This document shows, piece by piece, positions 33,669 to 44,202 of a stretch of 64,000 nucleotides of DNA. Positions within the stretch are counted from its first letter, which is position 1; each line of letters begins with the position of its first letter. Below the pieces are notes generated by a model. That model made no database searches. It was not told where the DNA came from and saw only the letters and a list, made by a program, of their open reading frames with translations. A program made the translations under genes and the position numbers. Source of the stretch: Winogradskyella marincola (GTDB taxonomy: Bacteria > Bacteroidota > Bacteroidia > Flavobacteriales > Flavobacteriaceae); assembly GCF_029624125.1 (NCBI RefSeq), contig NZ_JARSBN010000001.1, positions 575,901-639,900 on the forward strand. The letters are read 5' to 3'.

Positions 33669-35010
33669 CAGTAAAGGCTTCTTTTATATGTTTTACTTCT
33701 ACTCCTATATCTCCTGCACCTATTGTTAATACAACATTTGCATTGGACGCTTTTATTGCATCTACAATCGCTGATTTTGAAATCAGGTTTTTATTTGAAT
33801 TTTCAATCTTTTCTAATAACCATTCCGACGATACTCCTTCAATCGGCAATTCTCTTGCTGGATAAATATCTAGCAAAAGAACCTCATCAAATTTCGAAAG
33901 ACTTTTTGCAAAACCATCTACAAAGTCTCTGGTACGACTATACAAATGCGGTTGAAAAATTGCCAATACCTTTCGGTCTGGATACATTTCTCTAACAGCC
34001 TGATGTACTGCATTTATCTCTTCTGGATGATGGGCATAATCATCGATAAACACAAAATCATCAGTTTTAATCTGGTATGTAAATCGTCTTCTAACCCCCT
34101 TGTAAGATGCTAAGCCCTTGGCGAGCTGGTCATAAGGGCAACCGTAGTCAGCAGCCATCGCCAAGGCAATTATTGCATTCGACAAGTTATGTCTACCAGG
34201 TAGGTTAAATTGAAAATCTTTATACAATCCGTTTGGTGTTTGAACATCAAACACATAACTACCATTGCTGATTCTAATATTTTTTGCACTATAATCTGCG
34301 TCATCGTCCACTCCGTATGTAATACCCTTTAATGGCAATCCATTTTTTACAAAAAGTTTACCATCTGGTTTTATACATTCTGAAAATGCTTTAAACGTTT
34401 TTGTAAGTTCGGTTGCATCTCCATAAATATCGAGATGATCTGCATCCATTGAAGTGATGCACGCCAAATCTGGCGACAAGGTTAAAAACGAACGATCGAA
34501 TTCATCTGCTTCTACTACTGTAACTTCTGTTCCGTTGATGATTAAGTTAGAGTTGTAGTTTTCGCTAATTCCACCCAAGAAGGCTGTAACTGGCGCATTA
34601 CACTCATTTAGCAAATGCCCTAAAATACTTGTAGTAGTAGTTTTGCCATGAGTTCCTGCAACTGCCAAACATGTTGTTTGTTTAGTTATTTCACCAAGCA
34701 CCTGAGAGCGCTTGTATACTTCAAAATTATTATTTCTGAAGTAATTTAACTCAGAATGGTCTTTTGGAACAGCTGGTGTATAGACTACTAATGTATGTTG
34801 AGGATCTAAAAATGCTGAATTTATTTCAGCTACACTATCGCTATAATGCACTTCAACACCTAATTCTTGCAAAGCTTCAGTAATATCTGAAGGCGTTTTA
34901 TCATAACCTGCAACATCTTTACCTTTGGCCACAAAATAACGTGCCAAGGCAGACATACCAATGCCTCCTATACCGATAAAATAGACGTTATTTATAGCGT
35001 TAAGATTCAT
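33658..35010 (-). CDS. murC: UDP-N-acetylmuramate-L-alanine ligase MurC
   Basis: MurC uses ATP to add L-alanine to UDP-MurNAc in the cytoplasm, starting the peptidoglycan stem peptide. The 450-residue protein has the N-terminal UDP-binding GIGGIGMSALA (13-23), the ATP loop AGTHGKTTTT (118-127), the central VVEADEFDRSF region and the C-terminal DDYAHHPEEI and FQPHLYSRT motifs typical of MurC. It lies directly against murG and overlaps ftsQ. Confidence 0.97.
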   Translation of the reverse strand: MNLNAINNVYFIGIGGIGMSALARYFVAKGKDVAGYDKTPSDITEALQELGVEVHYSDSVAEINSAFLDPQHTLVVYTPAVPKDHSELNYFRNNNFEVYKRSQVLGEITKQTTCLAVAGTHGKTTTTSILGHLLNECNAPVTAFLGGISENYNSNLIINGTEVTVVEADEFDRSFLTLSPDLACITSMDADHLDIYGDATELTKTFKAFSECIKPDGKLFVKNGLPLKGITYGVDDDADYSAKNIRISNGSYVFDVQTPNGLYKDFQFNLPGRHNLSNAIIALAMAADYGCPYDQLAKGLASYKGVRRRFTYQIKTDDFVFIDDYAHHPEEINAVHQAVREMYPDRKVLAIFQPHLYSRTRDFVDGFAKSLSKFDEVLLLDIYPARELPIEGVSSEWLLEKIENSNKNLISKSAIVDAIKASNANVVLTIGAGDIGVEVKHIKEAFTVES

Positions 35011-36105
35011 TTACTTTTTCAATAATTTTTCAACTTCATCAACAATATCACTCGTTGCATTAACAAGCGCCAAAGTTTCTATATTTTTACTTAATTCCGA
35101 TTGTTTTTCTTCGTTTGTTATTAACGCGGTAAATTCATTTTGAAAATCATTATCTAAATCACTTTCTTTTATTAAAACAGCCGCATTTTTCTCTGCAACA
35201 GCAAGCGCATTTTTAGTTTGATGATCCTCTGCCACATTAGGTGATGGAATAAAAATAGTTGGCTTACCTACAATACATAATTCTGAAACCGAAATAGCGC
35301 CTGCTCTAGATATAATAACATCTGCAGCCGCATAAGCCATATCCATATTATTTAAAAATGCATGCACCTGAACATGTTTTAAATCATTGTACTGTTTATA
35401 CCTATCGTAATACAGTTTACCACACTGCCAAATAAGCTGCACATTTTGATTTTCAAAAAAAGTAAGATTTGCCTCTACCAACTCATTGATTCGTCTTGCT
35501 CCCAAACTACCGCCTAAAACCAACAATGTATGTTTGCTATGAATTAATTTAAAAACATCTTTACCTTCTATATGTTTTCCTTTTACAGCTAACAAATCTT
35601 TTCTAATAGGATTACCTGTGAGCTTTAATTTTTCTTTTGGAAAAAACTTATCCAACCCATCATAAGCCACACATATTGTATCTACTTTTTTGCCTAACAG
35701 TTTATTTGTAATTCCCGGAAAGGAATTCTGCTCCTGTATTAAGCAAGGCACACCTTTAGACGTTGCCATTTGCAATAATGGCCCACTTGCAAATCCACCT
35801 GTACCAATAACAACATTTGGTTTAAATGTTTTTATAATTTTTCTAGATCGCAGCAAACTTGTTATAAGCTTAAGAGGAAACATTAAATTCTTTAGGGTGA
35901 GTTTTCTTTGAATACCAGAAATCCACAAACCTTCAATTGTATATCCTGCCTGAGGCACTTTATCCATTTCCATACGATCTGACGCACCAACAAACAAAAA
36001 CTCCGCATCTGGATAGCGCGATTTTAATTCGTTAGCAATAGCTATAGCAGGATATATATGACCTCCTGTACCACCACCTGATAATATGAATTTATAGTTA
36101 CTCAT
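35011..36105 (-). CDS. murG: UDP-GlcNAc:lipid I N-acetylglucosaminyltransferase MurG
   Basis: MurG (GT28) adds GlcNAc to lipid I on the inner membrane face, producing lipid II. The 364-residue protein has the first glycine loop [11 protein letters not shown] (10-20), the second loop GTGGFASGP near 100-108, [12 protein letters not shown] near 196-207 and the donor-binding [11 protein letters not shown] near 270-280. It overlaps ftsW by one base, and its stop abuts murC. Confidence 0.97.
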   Translation of the reverse strand: MSNYKFILSGGGTGGHIYPAIAIANELKSRYPDAEFLFVGASDRMEMDKVPQAGYTIEGLWISGIQRKLTLKNLMFPLKLITSLLRSRKIIKTFKPNVVIGTGGFASGPLLQMATSKGVPCLIQEQNSFPGITNKLLGKKVDTICVAYDGLDKFFPKEKLKLTGNPIRKDLLAVKGKHIEGKDVFKLIHSKHTLLVLGGSLGARRINELVEANLTFFENQNVQLIWQCGKLYYDRYKQYNDLKHVQVHAFLNNMDMAYAAADVIISRAGAISVSELCIVGKPTIFIPSPNVAEDHQTKNALAVAEKNAAVLIKESDLDNDFQNEFTALITNEEKQSELSKNIETLALVNATSDIVDEVEKLLKK

Positions 36106-37301
36106 TAAATTGTTTCACTTAATATATCTAAAGGGTTATCTCCCTCTAACACTTCATTTTCTTTTATTTCTTGGCGCTTTGCGCTTACGCTTAATATTAT
36201 TCCTATTGCCATACAGGTCATCCAAATTGATGTACCTCCACTACTTATTAGTGGCAATGTTTGCCCTGTTACCGGAAACAGCTCAACCGCCACAGCCATA
36301 TTTATTAACGCCTGAAACACAATTGGCAAACCAACACCCAACACCAACAACGAGCCAAATATTGTATCTGCTTTTTGAGACACCACCACAATCCTAAACA
36401 ACAACCAAGAGTACATTACCAACAAAAATATTCCACCAAACAGTCCGTACTCTTCAATAATAATAGCAAATATGAAATCTGAAGATGACTGTGGTAAAAA
36501 GTTTTTTTGAACGCTCTTACCAGGTCCCAGAGGTTTAATACCTGTAGCTATTGCAATTTTTGCTTTCTCTATCTGATAATCTTCTTCAGTATCCTCTCCA
36601 TTTGCAAAATTTTCTACTCTACTCATCCAAGTATCCACACGGTTTGGCATAGCATCTGGAAACGCCTTGGCCACCAAAATAAACATTAGCAAAGCCATTA
36701 GTCCAGACCCTATAATCACCATTAGATACTTTACCGGATAACCTCCTATAAATGCCAACATCATAACCATAGTAAATATGATTGCTGTTGTAGAAAAGTT
36801 AGCTGGAAGAATTAAAACAAGCACAAAAAAAACAGGTCCCCAAAGTGGTAAAACAGTCTCTTTAAAACTCACATTCTTCTCTCTTATTTTTGAAAGATAT
36901 CTCGCCACATAAACCATTAAAACTACTGCCGCAAATGTTGATGTCTGAAAGGACATATTTACAATTGGGATTTGTATCCATCGACTTGTATTAGTACCCT
37001 GAGCATTGGTTGAGCCTTGCAATATTGTAATTAAAAGAAGCACTATAACCACAGGGATAAGCACCATTGATAAGCCCTTAAAATACCTATACGGTATTTT
37101 ATGCACCGCATACATTATAGCAAAGCCTAGTGATAAGTGCACAAGATGCTTTACAAAAAAAGAAAACGTATTACCTGTACCACCAACATATGCCAAATTA
37201 CTAGCAGCACTATATACTGGCAAAAATGAGAATATAGCCAACAAAGTTGCTATTGCCCATATTGCTCTATCTCCTTTTATTTGTGAAAAAATATTTTGCA
37301 C
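36105..37301 (-). CDS. ftsW: Lipid II polymerase / division protein FtsW (SEDS family)
   Basis: This 398-residue protein has about ten membrane helices and the SEDS features: [17 protein letters not shown] at the start, NTSRWIQIP in the middle, and a late periplasmic loop followed by [17 protein letters not shown] (about 338-354). FtsW polymerises glycan strands together with its cognate penicillin-binding protein (41792-43807). A soluble stretch ([23 protein letters not shown]) forms the large extracellular loop. It lies 47 bases from murD and overlaps murG by one. Confidence 0.95.
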   Translation of the reverse strand: MQNIFSQIKGDRAIWAIATLLAIFSFLPVYSAASNLAYVGGTGNTFSFFVKHLVHLSLGFAIMYAVHKIPYRYFKGLSMVLIPVVIVLLLITILQGSTNAQGTNTSRWIQIPIVNMSFQTSTFAAVVLMVYVARYLSKIREKNVSFKETVLPLWGPVFFVLVLILPANFSTTAIIFTMVMMLAFIGGYPVKYLMVIIGSGLMALLMFILVAKAFPDAMPNRVDTWMSRVENFANGEDTEEDYQIEKAKIAIATGIKPLGPGKSVQKNFLPQSSSDFIFAIIIEEYGLFGGIFLLVMYSWLLFRIVVVSQKADTIFGSLLVLGVGLPIVFQALINMAVAVELFPVTGQTLPLISSGGTSIWMTCMAIGIILSVSAKRQEIKENEVLEGDNPLDILSETI

Positions 37302-37348
37302 GCTTAACCTTTTATCGTTGAGTCCCTAATTCAACGTTTTTTTGAATT

Positions 37349-38680
37349 TTATAAGTTCCTCACAGCATCCTTAAATTGACGACCACGATCTTCATAGTTT
37401 TCAAACAAATCAAAACTAGCACAAGCAGGAGATAACAATACATTATCACCAGTATCTGCCAACTTATAAGCTATTTTCACAGCTTCTGTCATGTATTGAG
37501 TTTCCACAATAACATCGACCATATTACCGAAAGCTTCAATCAACTTTTTATTATCTACACCAAGACAAATAATTGCTTTTACCTTTTCATTTACAAACTG
37601 AAACAACTCTCTGTACTCATTACCTTTATCAACACCACCTACTATCCAAACCGTAGGAGCATTCATACTTTCTAAAGCAAAATAAGTTGCATTAACATTT
37701 GTTGCTTTAGAGTCATTGATGTATTGTACTTTATTAATTTTTAACACATGCTCTAAACGATGCTCTACACCTTGGAAGTTTTCTAAACTTTCGCGAATCG
37801 TTTGTTTTCTTATTTTTAGCAAGTGTGCTACTGCAGAAGCAGCCATAGCGTTTTTAACGTTATGCTTACCCTCTAAAGCTATATTATCTGTTGGCATAAT
37901 TATTTTGTTATTATCTATTGTTATTATTATTTTTTTATCTTCATAATAAGCACCTTCTTCAATTTTTCTTGTTAGCGAAAAAGGCAACTTTTTTGATTGA
38001 ATTTCATTGTTTTGTAACCAATTTGTAATAATCTCATCATCTGCATCATAAATGAAATAATCCTCCTTGGTCTGATTTTCTACAATTCTAAATTTGGAAG
38101 CGATATAGTTCTCAAACTTATAATCGTAGCGGTCGAGATGATCTGGTGTTATGTTTGTTAACACTGCAATTTTTGGTTTAAAATCATGAATATCATCTAA
38201 CTGAAAGCTGCTTACCTCCAGCACGTAATTCTTATGGTTCTTCTCCAAAATTTGCTTTGCAAAACTATCTCCTATATTCCCAGCTAAACCAACATCTAAC
38301 TCTTGCTTTAACAGGTGATGCGTTAGTGTTGCTGTTGTTGTTTTTCCATTACTACCTGTTATTGCAACCAATGTAGCATCTGTATAATTTGAAGCAAATT
38401 CAATCTCAGAAACCACCATAATACCAGCATTTCTAATCTGCTTTACTAAAGCCACTTTATCTGGTATTCCCGGACTTTTCATAACGATGTCTGCATTCAG
38501 AATTTTAGACTCTGTATGCTGCTCATCTTCAAATTCAATCTCATTATTTAAAAGAACGTCTCTGTACTTTTCTTTAATTTTTCCTTTATCAGAAAGAAAA
38601 ACATTATATCCTTTTGCTTTCCCCAAAAGCGCAGTTCCTACTCCACTTTCTCCACCACCAAGAATCACTAATTTCTTCAT
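37349..38680 (-). CDS. murD: UDP-N-acetylmuramoyl-L-alanine-D-glutamate ligase MurD
   Basis: MurD adds D-glutamate to the UDP-MurNAc-L-Ala precursor using ATP. The 443-residue protein has LGGGESGVGTA (7-17), the ATP loop ITGSNGKTTTA (107-117), NITPDHLDRYDYKFENY near 176-192 and INDSKATNVNATYFAL near 315-330. It is preceded by the inserted four-helix-bundle gene and short TTTACGATT repeats at its start-side boundary. Confidence 0.97.
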   Translation of the reverse strand: MKKLVILGGGESGVGTALLGKAKGYNVFLSDKGKIKEKYRDVLLNNEIEFEDEQHTESKILNADIVMKSPGIPDKVALVKQIRNAGIMVVSEIEFASNYTDATLVAITGSNGKTTTATLTHHLLKQELDVGLAGNIGDSFAKQILEKNHKNYVLEVSSFQLDDIHDFKPKIAVLTNITPDHLDRYDYKFENYIASKFRIVENQTKEDYFIYDADDEIITNWLQNNEIQSKKLPFSLTRKIEEGAYYEDKKIIITIDNNKIIMPTDNIALEGKHNVKNAMAASAVAHLLKIRKQTIRESLENFQGVEHRLEHVLKINKVQYINDSKATNVNATYFALESMNAPTVWIVGGVDKGNEYRELFQFVNEKVKAIICLGVDNKKLIEAFGNMVDVIVETQYMTEAVKIAYKLADTGDNVLLSPACASFDLFENYEDRGRQFKDAVRNL

Positions 38681-38709
38681 TTACGATTATTGATTTACGA
38701 TTTACGATT
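38680..38709. repeat. Three short TTTACGATT repeats beside the inserted gene
   Basis: TTTACGATT occurs at 38680-38688, 38694-38702 and 38701-38709, spanning the end of the four-helix-bundle gene and the start of murD. Similar AT-rich TTACGATT repeats often sit beside this gene family and may mark its insertion boundary, but no matching copy was found on the far side. Confidence 0.6.
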
Positions 38710-39054
38710 CTTAGCTCTCATGGTTTTTATTGACGCTACAACTATTGACAACAACTCATTGGCTTCCCTATGCAATCGTTTAATCTCTTCATGCTCTTTA
38801 TCACTTACTTGAAGTAATAGCTCCAAGAAATACATACTTTCGTCAGTTTCCTCTTCAACAATTTTCAGTTTATTAATAAAATCTGCGTCCGATTTTGCTC
38901 TACAAGCTGCTCTATAATTTGCTCCAACGGAACTAGAGCACCTAATTAACTGCTTACAAAAAGCATTAAACTCTCTGGACATAGGAAACCTTGTACACAA
39001 ATGCCAGCAATCTGCTGCATATTTTTGAGTTCTATTTTTTAACTGTTGCTTCAA
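38695..39054 (-). CDS. Four-helix bundle protein (23S rRNA intervening-sequence protein family)
   Basis: This 119-residue all-helical protein has the family hallmarks. An aromatic N-terminal helix (AADCWHLCTRFPMSREFNAF) leads to the conserved QLIRCSSSVGANYRAACRAKSDADFINKLKI block at about 37-67 and then EEETDESMYFLELLL. Proteins of this S23/IVP family are encoded inside rRNA intervening sequences in some bacteria and are scattered singly in Bacteroidota genomes. They form pentamers, and the biological role is unknown. Here the gene interrupts the dcw cluster between mraY and murD on the same strand, so it is co-transcribed with cell-wall genes. Lys/Arg-rich ends suggest nucleic-acid or surface interaction. 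Confidence 0.88.
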   Translation of the reverse strand: MKQQLKNRTQKYAADCWHLCTRFPMSREFNAFCKQLIRCSSSVGANYRAACRAKSDADFINKLKIVEEETDESMYFLELLLQVSDKEHEEIKRLHREANELLSIVVASIKTMRAKNRKS

Positions 39055-39089
39055 ACTTTATTCGTAATTCTAAAATCGCATATCTTAAA

Positions 39090-40331
39090 TCATCTAATTT
39101 TCAATGTCACTATAGATATAATAGCTAACAGAATACCTACAATCCAAAAACGTGTGACAATTTTACTTTCGTGATATCCTGATTTTTGATAATGGTGATG
39201 TAGCGGAGACATCTTAAAAATCCGCCTACCTTCGCCATACTTTTTCTTGGTGTATTTAAAATAACTGACTTGCATCATTACCGATAAGTTCTCTGCCAAG
39301 AAAATACCGCACAATACAGGGATTAGCCACTCTTTTCTTACTGCAATGGCTATTACAGCAATGATTCCTCCAATAGTTAAACTTCCTGTATCTCCCATGA
39401 ACACTTGTGCCGGATAGGCATTGTACCACAGGAATCCAACAAGCGCTCCTACAAATGCAGCGATGTATATTGTAATCTCTTCAACTTGCGGTATATACAT
39501 TATGTTTAGATATTTAGAGAAAATGATATTTCCTGATACCCAAGCAAAAATCCCTAACGTTAGCACCACAATTGCCGATGTACCTGCCGCCAAGCCATCT
39601 ATACCATCAGTTAGATTGGCACCATTAGACACAGCTGTTACAATAATGATACTAACAAGCACAAAAATGACCCATGCATAACCCTCAAAATCTGGACTTA
39701 TCCAAGTAATTAAGTTTGAATAATCGAACTCATTATTTTTTACAAATGGAATCGTTGTTTTTGTTGATTTCTTTGCCACATCAAAGAGTTGCGCCTTTGG
39801 TATGTTAGGATTTTCAGCCAGTAATTGCTGTTGTTCCTGAAGCGGCAATTCCTCTTTTATGGTTACATCGTCATGAAAATACAGAGTTAACCCAACGATA
39901 AGCCCCAAACCTACCTGTCCCAGAACTTTAAATTTTCCTTTTAATCCTTCTTTATCATTCTTGAATTTTTTGATATAGTCATCAATAAACCCAATGGTTC
40001 CCATCCAAAGTGTCGTAATGATTAACAGAATGATGTAGATGTTTTCTAGCTTAGCCAATAACAACACAGGAAGAAGTGTCGCCAAGATAATTATAAGTCC
40101 ACCCATTGTTGGTGTACCTGCTTTTTCTACCTGACCTTCTAAACCTAAATCTCTTATGGTTTCGCCTACTTGTTTTTTGCGTAAAAAATCTATAATACGC
40201 TTACCATAAATAGTAGAAATTAACAATGACAAAATTATTGCTACAGCCGCTCTAAAGGTTAGAAACCCAAAGAGTGATGCTCCAGGAAACTGGAATTGTT
40301 TTTCTAAATATTCAAATAAATAATATAGCAT
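39090..40331 (-). CDS. mraY: Phospho-N-acetylmuramoyl-pentapeptide transferase MraY
   Basis: MraY makes lipid I by moving phospho-MurNAc-pentapeptide onto undecaprenyl phosphate. This 413-residue polytopic protein has [11 protein letters not shown] (72-82), GFIDDYIKK near 115-123, the catalytic LTDGIDGLA near 241-249, [15 protein letters not shown] near 305-319 and [15 protein letters not shown] near 374-388. It carries the insert after the fourth helix (about 160-215, soluble, containing [15 protein letters not shown]) common in Bacteroidota and absent from E. coli MraY. Its start abuts the murE stop. Confidence 0.97.
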   Translation of the reverse strand: MLYYLFEYLEKQFQFPGASLFGFLTFRAAVAIILSLLISTIYGKRIIDFLRKKQVGETIRDLGLEGQVEKAGTPTMGGLIIILATLLPVLLLAKLENIYIILLIITTLWMGTIGFIDDYIKKFKNDKEGLKGKFKVLGQVGLGLIVGLTLYFHDDVTIKEELPLQEQQQLLAENPNIPKAQLFDVAKKSTKTTIPFVKNNEFDYSNLITWISPDFEGYAWVIFVLVSIIIVTAVSNGANLTDGIDGLAAGTSAIVVLTLGIFAWVSGNIIFSKYLNIMYIPQVEEITIYIAAFVGALVGFLWYNAYPAQVFMGDTGSLTIGGIIAVIAIAVRKEWLIPVLCGIFLAENLSVMMQVSYFKYTKKKYGEGRRIFKMSPLHHHYQKSGYHESKIVTRFWIVGILLAIISIVTLKIR

Positions 40332-41795
40332 CTACTTTTGTAATTGTTTTAAAAATTCTTGTACTGTTTTATAATCATCAAAATCGAAGCGTTCGCCTTT
40401 TATCTCTTGATAGGTCTCGTGCCCTTTACCAGCAATTAAGATGATATCTTTAGCTTCTGCCAATTGGCACGCTGTTTTTATAGCCTGTTTTCTATCGGTA
40501 ATCGATAATGTTTTTTTGAAATTTTGAGGCTCGACTCCTTTTTCCATATCCTCAATAATTGTTTCTGGAACTTCGCTTCGTGGATTATCGCTTGTAAAAA
40601 TCACTTTAGTGCTTAATGCTGAAGCAATATGCGCCATCTTTGGTCGCTTGGTCTTATCTCTATCACCACCACAACCCACAACTGTAATTAGCTCTTCATT
40701 TTTAGTACGAATACTATTTATGGTTTCGAGAACATTTTTTAGAGCATCTGGTGTATGTGCATAATCTACAATTGCAGTAATTTTTTCTTCTGAAATGAAA
40801 TACTGAAAACGGCCAGACACATTATCTAACTCGCTAATCAATCTTAAGATTTCATCTTTTTCTAAGCCTAATAATTCCGCAGCACCATATATTGCCAGAA
40901 TGTTGTAAGCATTAAAACTGCCAATAAGTTTTGTCCACAGTTCGCTGTCATTCACTTTTAACAACAAACCACTAAATTCGTTTTCTAAAATCTGCGCTCT
41001 GTAATCTGAATAATTCTTTAACGCATAGGTGTATTTCTTAGCTTCAGTATTCTGAAGCATTACCAACCCATTTTTATCATCCATGTTAGACAATGCAAAT
41101 GCATCTTTTGGTAAGTGATCGAAAAATGCTTTTTTTACATCTCTATATTCTGCAAACGTTTCATGATAATCTAAATGATCATGAGATAAGTTTGTAAAAA
41201 TTCCTCCAGTAAACTTTAAACCTTCTGTTCTACTCTGATGAATACCATGTGAACTCGCTTCCATGAAACAGAACTCAACTCCTTCATCATTCATAAGTTT
41301 TAGATACTTATTAATAGTTAAGGAATCTGGCGTTGTATGTGTCGCTTTATACTCAGTATTATCTACCATAATTTTCACGGTAGATAACAATCCCACTTTG
41401 TATCCTGCTTTTTTAAATAGCTGATATAATAAACTCGTTACTGTTGTCTTACCATTAGTACCTGTAACACCTACAAGTTTTAAATTCTCCGACGGATGCT
41501 CATAGTAGTTTGCAGCCATAAAAGCTAACGCCTCATTAGAATTAGCCACTTCTACATAAGTAATACCATCTTGTAAAGTTTCTGGCAATACTTCGCAAAC
41601 TATGGATGTTGCTCCGTCTAAAATCGCTTTCTCTATATAATTATGTCCATCCGTAAGCGTACCTCTAATTGCCACAAACGCATCATTAGTCTCAATTTTT
41701 CGGGAATCGAATTCTAATTTATTTACAGCAATGCCAGTACTACCAACCACAGCATTTATAGTAACCTTGTACAATATGTCTTTTAATTCTTTCAT
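40332..41795 (-). CDS. murE: UDP-MurNAc-tripeptide synthetase MurE (meso-DAP type)
   Basis: MurE adds the third stem amino acid. The 487-residue protein has the ATP loop GTNGKTTVT (112-120), SSHGIHQSR (181-189), a DYAHTPDAL block (344-352) and the specificity motif DNPRSE (403-408). DNPR is the motif of meso-diaminopimelate-adding enzymes, so the peptidoglycan should be DAP-type. A 4-base overlap links it to the upstream penicillin-binding protein gene. Confidence 0.96.
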   Translation of the reverse strand: MKELKDILYKVTINAVVGSTGIAVNKLEFDSRKIETNDAFVAIRGTLTDGHNYIEKAILDGATSIVCEVLPETLQDGITYVEVANSNEALAFMAANYYEHPSENLKLVGVTGTNGKTTVTSLLYQLFKKAGYKVGLLSTVKIMVDNTEYKATHTTPDSLTINKYLKLMNDEGVEFCFMEASSHGIHQSRTEGLKFTGGIFTNLSHDHLDYHETFAEYRDVKKAFFDHLPKDAFALSNMDDKNGLVMLQNTEAKKYTYALKNYSDYRAQILENEFSGLLLKVNDSELWTKLIGSFNAYNILAIYGAAELLGLEKDEILRLISELDNVSGRFQYFISEEKITAIVDYAHTPDALKNVLETINSIRTKNEELITVVGCGGDRDKTKRPKMAHIASALSTKVIFTSDNPRSEVPETIIEDMEKGVEPQNFKKTLSITDRKQAIKTACQLAEAKDIILIAGKGHETYQEIKGERFDFDDYKTVQEFLKQLQK

Positions 41796-43807
41796 GATGC
41801 TTCGAGAACAATTGTTTGGTTAGGTTTTAACTTTTGATGCTTGTCTACAGATTGCGATTTTACAGTGCCACTACCTTTTAATTTCACCTTAACATTAACC
41901 TGAAGATTCTCTAATAAAGCAATAGCATCCATTGCTGACATACCGACAACACTTGGCATTAATTCTTTATACTTGTTTACGTTATCAAAGTAACTTTCAT
42001 AATCTTCATTTACCAGCTTACTGTTAAAGTCTAACGCTTTAACATCATCTATTATAGGCGTATCAGTATATATTTTTTGTGCTATACGCTTAAAAACAGG
42101 ACCCGTAACGTCTGCTCCGTAGTAACCTACTTTTGTACTCGGCTTATGAATAACCACTATACATGAGTATTTAGGGTTATCCGCAGGAAAATAACCCGCA
42201 AAAGACGACACATACTTTCTATCCTTTCTCCATTCTTCGTAATTTGCATAATCTGTACGCGCAGTACCTGTTTTTCCTGCCATAGAAAACGTTTCTGAGT
42301 ACATATTTTTTCCAGTACCACGAATCACGATATTTTTAAGAATATCTTTTATCTCTAAAAGGGTTTTATCTGAACAAATCTTATCTACCAAAACCTGTTT
42401 TTCAAACACTTCTACATTTTTATCAAAAGACTTTACAGCACGAATAAATCTTGGCTTAATCATCTCGCCTTTGTTCGCTATAGCATTATAAAACGTAAGC
42501 GTTTGCAAAGGAGTTATAGCTAAATTATACCCATAAGCCATTGATGGCAACGCGTTTCTACTCCAGTTAGATTTACCCGGTTCTGGAATATTTGGAATCC
42601 CTTCCCCTTGAATAGGAATATCTAATGAGTCGTTAAGTTTCCAACGTTTTATATGATTGATAAACTTCATTGGATTCTTAGCATAATTATCATCTACAAT
42701 GGTTGCTAAACCAATGTTTGAAGACACCTCCAAAGCTCTAGCCGCAGAGATTTTACCAAATCCTCCATGATGAGAATCACCTATAGTTCTACCATAGAAA
42801 TACTTTGTCCCTTTTTTAGTATCTATAACAGTTGATGTATCGACCACTTTATCTTCTAGCGCAGCCATCATAGCCATCACCTTAAAGGTACTACCTGGCT
42901 CATGAGACTCATAAACCGCATAGTTTCTCTTTTCGTAATAAGTCCCCTTAGAGGTTCTTGCAAGATTTGCTATTGCCTTTATCTCACCTGTTTTTACCTC
43001 CATTACTACAACACAACCATGTTCTGCTTCGTAAGTTTCTAACTGCTTTAAAAGTGAATGATGCGCTATATCCTGAATATTGACATCTATAGTAGTATAC
43101 ACATCATAACCATCTTGTGGTTCTACCTGATCAAAATCGGCAATTGGTTTCCATTGCCCATTTCCAATTTTTTGCTTTAGACGTTTTCCTTTAACTCCTC
43201 TTAAATATTTTTCTCCAAAAGCACCATCTATACCTGCTCTAGCTGTATCTCCATTACTATCAATACGTTCATAACCTATAGATCTAGCCGCTATTTGACC
43301 CATTGGATGCTCTCTTCTTGTAGTCTGCTCTACAATTAGACCACCTCCAATTGCACCTTTATTAAGCAGCGGAAAATTTCTTAATCGTATATAATCTGAA
43401 TAACTAATATTACGAGCCAGAAGAAAGTATCTGTTTTTATTTCTTCGTGCTTTTCTAATAATATCTTTATAATAAGCGGAAGATTTCCCTTTATAAACCG
43501 AAAGCGAATCTGCAAGCGCACCAATATGCTCATCAAACACCACTTGCTTTGCCTGCACAGCATCTAACCTAATATCGTACTTAGGAATTGACGTTGCCAA
43601 CAAACTACCATCAGCAGAATATACATTACCTCTATTTGGCTCAATATCAAAATCTTTTACCGTACGCTTCTCTGCAAGTTTACGATACTCTTCCCCTTGA
43701 ATAAACTGAATACTAATCAACTTAAACACCACAGCAAGCGCAAACACAAACATGCTGCCTGCCACAAAGTATAACCTGTTTAATATGTTAGTTTCTGTTG
43801 TTGCCAA
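41792..43807 (-). CDS. ftsI: Division-specific class B penicillin-binding protein (FtsI/PBP3) with PASTA domain
   Basis: This 671-residue transpeptidase cross-links septal peptidoglycan with FtsW. After an N-terminal membrane helix (about 12-34) come the pedestal domain (FDIEPNRGNVYSADGSLLA, 53-71) and the transpeptidase domain with STFK (306-309, catalytic Ser), SSN (362-364) and KTG (512-514). One PASTA-like domain ends the chain (about 613-671, MPSVVGMSAMDAIALLE). It lies between ftsL and murE as in other flavobacteria. A 74-base gap separates it from ftsL. Confidence 0.95.
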   Translation of the reverse strand: MATTETNILNRLYFVAGSMFVFALAVVFKLISIQFIQGEEYRKLAEKRTVKDFDIEPNRGNVYSADGSLLATSIPKYDIRLDAVQAKQVVFDEHIGALADSLSVYKGKSSAYYKDIIRKARRNKNRYFLLARNISYSDYIRLRNFPLLNKGAIGGGLIVEQTTRREHPMGQIAARSIGYERIDSNGDTARAGIDGAFGEKYLRGVKGKRLKQKIGNGQWKPIADFDQVEPQDGYDVYTTIDVNIQDIAHHSLLKQLETYEAEHGCVVVMEVKTGEIKAIANLARTSKGTYYEKRNYAVYESHEPGSTFKVMAMMAALEDKVVDTSTVIDTKKGTKYFYGRTIGDSHHGGFGKISAARALEVSSNIGLATIVDDNYAKNPMKFINHIKRWKLNDSLDIPIQGEGIPNIPEPGKSNWSRNALPSMAYGYNLAITPLQTLTFYNAIANKGEMIKPRFIRAVKSFDKNVEVFEKQVLVDKICSDKTLLEIKDILKNIVIRGTGKNMYSETFSMAGKTGTARTDYANYEEWRKDRKYVSSFAGYFPADNPKYSCIVVIHKPSTKVGYYGADVTGPVFKRIAQKIYTDTPIIDDVKALDFNSKLVNEDYESYFDNVNKYKELMPSVVGMSAMDAIALLENLQVNVKVKLKGSGTVKSQSVDKHQKLKPNQTIVLEAS

Positions 43808-43881
43808 AGTTTAGTTTTCAACTTTTTTTTCTCTGCTATCGAGTTTTATTATTTTCTTTTTAATTCTGATTGAACCGAAAT

Positions 43882-44202
43882 TCACTCCTCAGAACCAAAT
43901 ACTTTAATTTTTGTTGGAGGAATTTCAGAAATACGAATTCCTTTTTCTCCTACTCTATTTATAATAGTCGACTCCATCTTTAATCGCATCAACTTAGAAC
44001 GACCATCAACAAAGGCAGACCTCATTTCTTTCACCTCATTATTAAGCCTTGCAATCTCGTGCACTTTTTTATCTGCACTATGAGAACTTGCTATCATTAT
44101 AATGGCTAGGAATGAAATAAAAATGATGATGCGCCAATTTTTAAACGAATCATCACTGATTAGAAACTTACCTCTTAATATGCTATAGATACTCTTCTTC
44201 AT
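43882..44202 (-). CDS. ftsL: FtsL-like cell division protein
   Basis: This small 106-residue single-pass protein has a cytoplasmic basic start, a membrane helix at about 27-43 (IIFISFLAIIMIASSHS) and then a heptad-like coiled coil (ADKKVHEIARLNNEVKEMRSAFVDGRSKLMRLKMES). It is of the FtsL type by layout and position between rsmH and the PBP gene. The sequence alone is too divergent for certainty. It overlaps the rsmH stop by 4 bases. Confidence 0.85.
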   Translation of the reverse strand: MKKSIYSILRGKFLISDDSFKNWRIIIFISFLAIIMIASSHSADKKVHEIARLNNEVKEMRSAFVDGRSKLMRLKMESTIINRVGEKGIRISEIPPTKIKVFGSEE

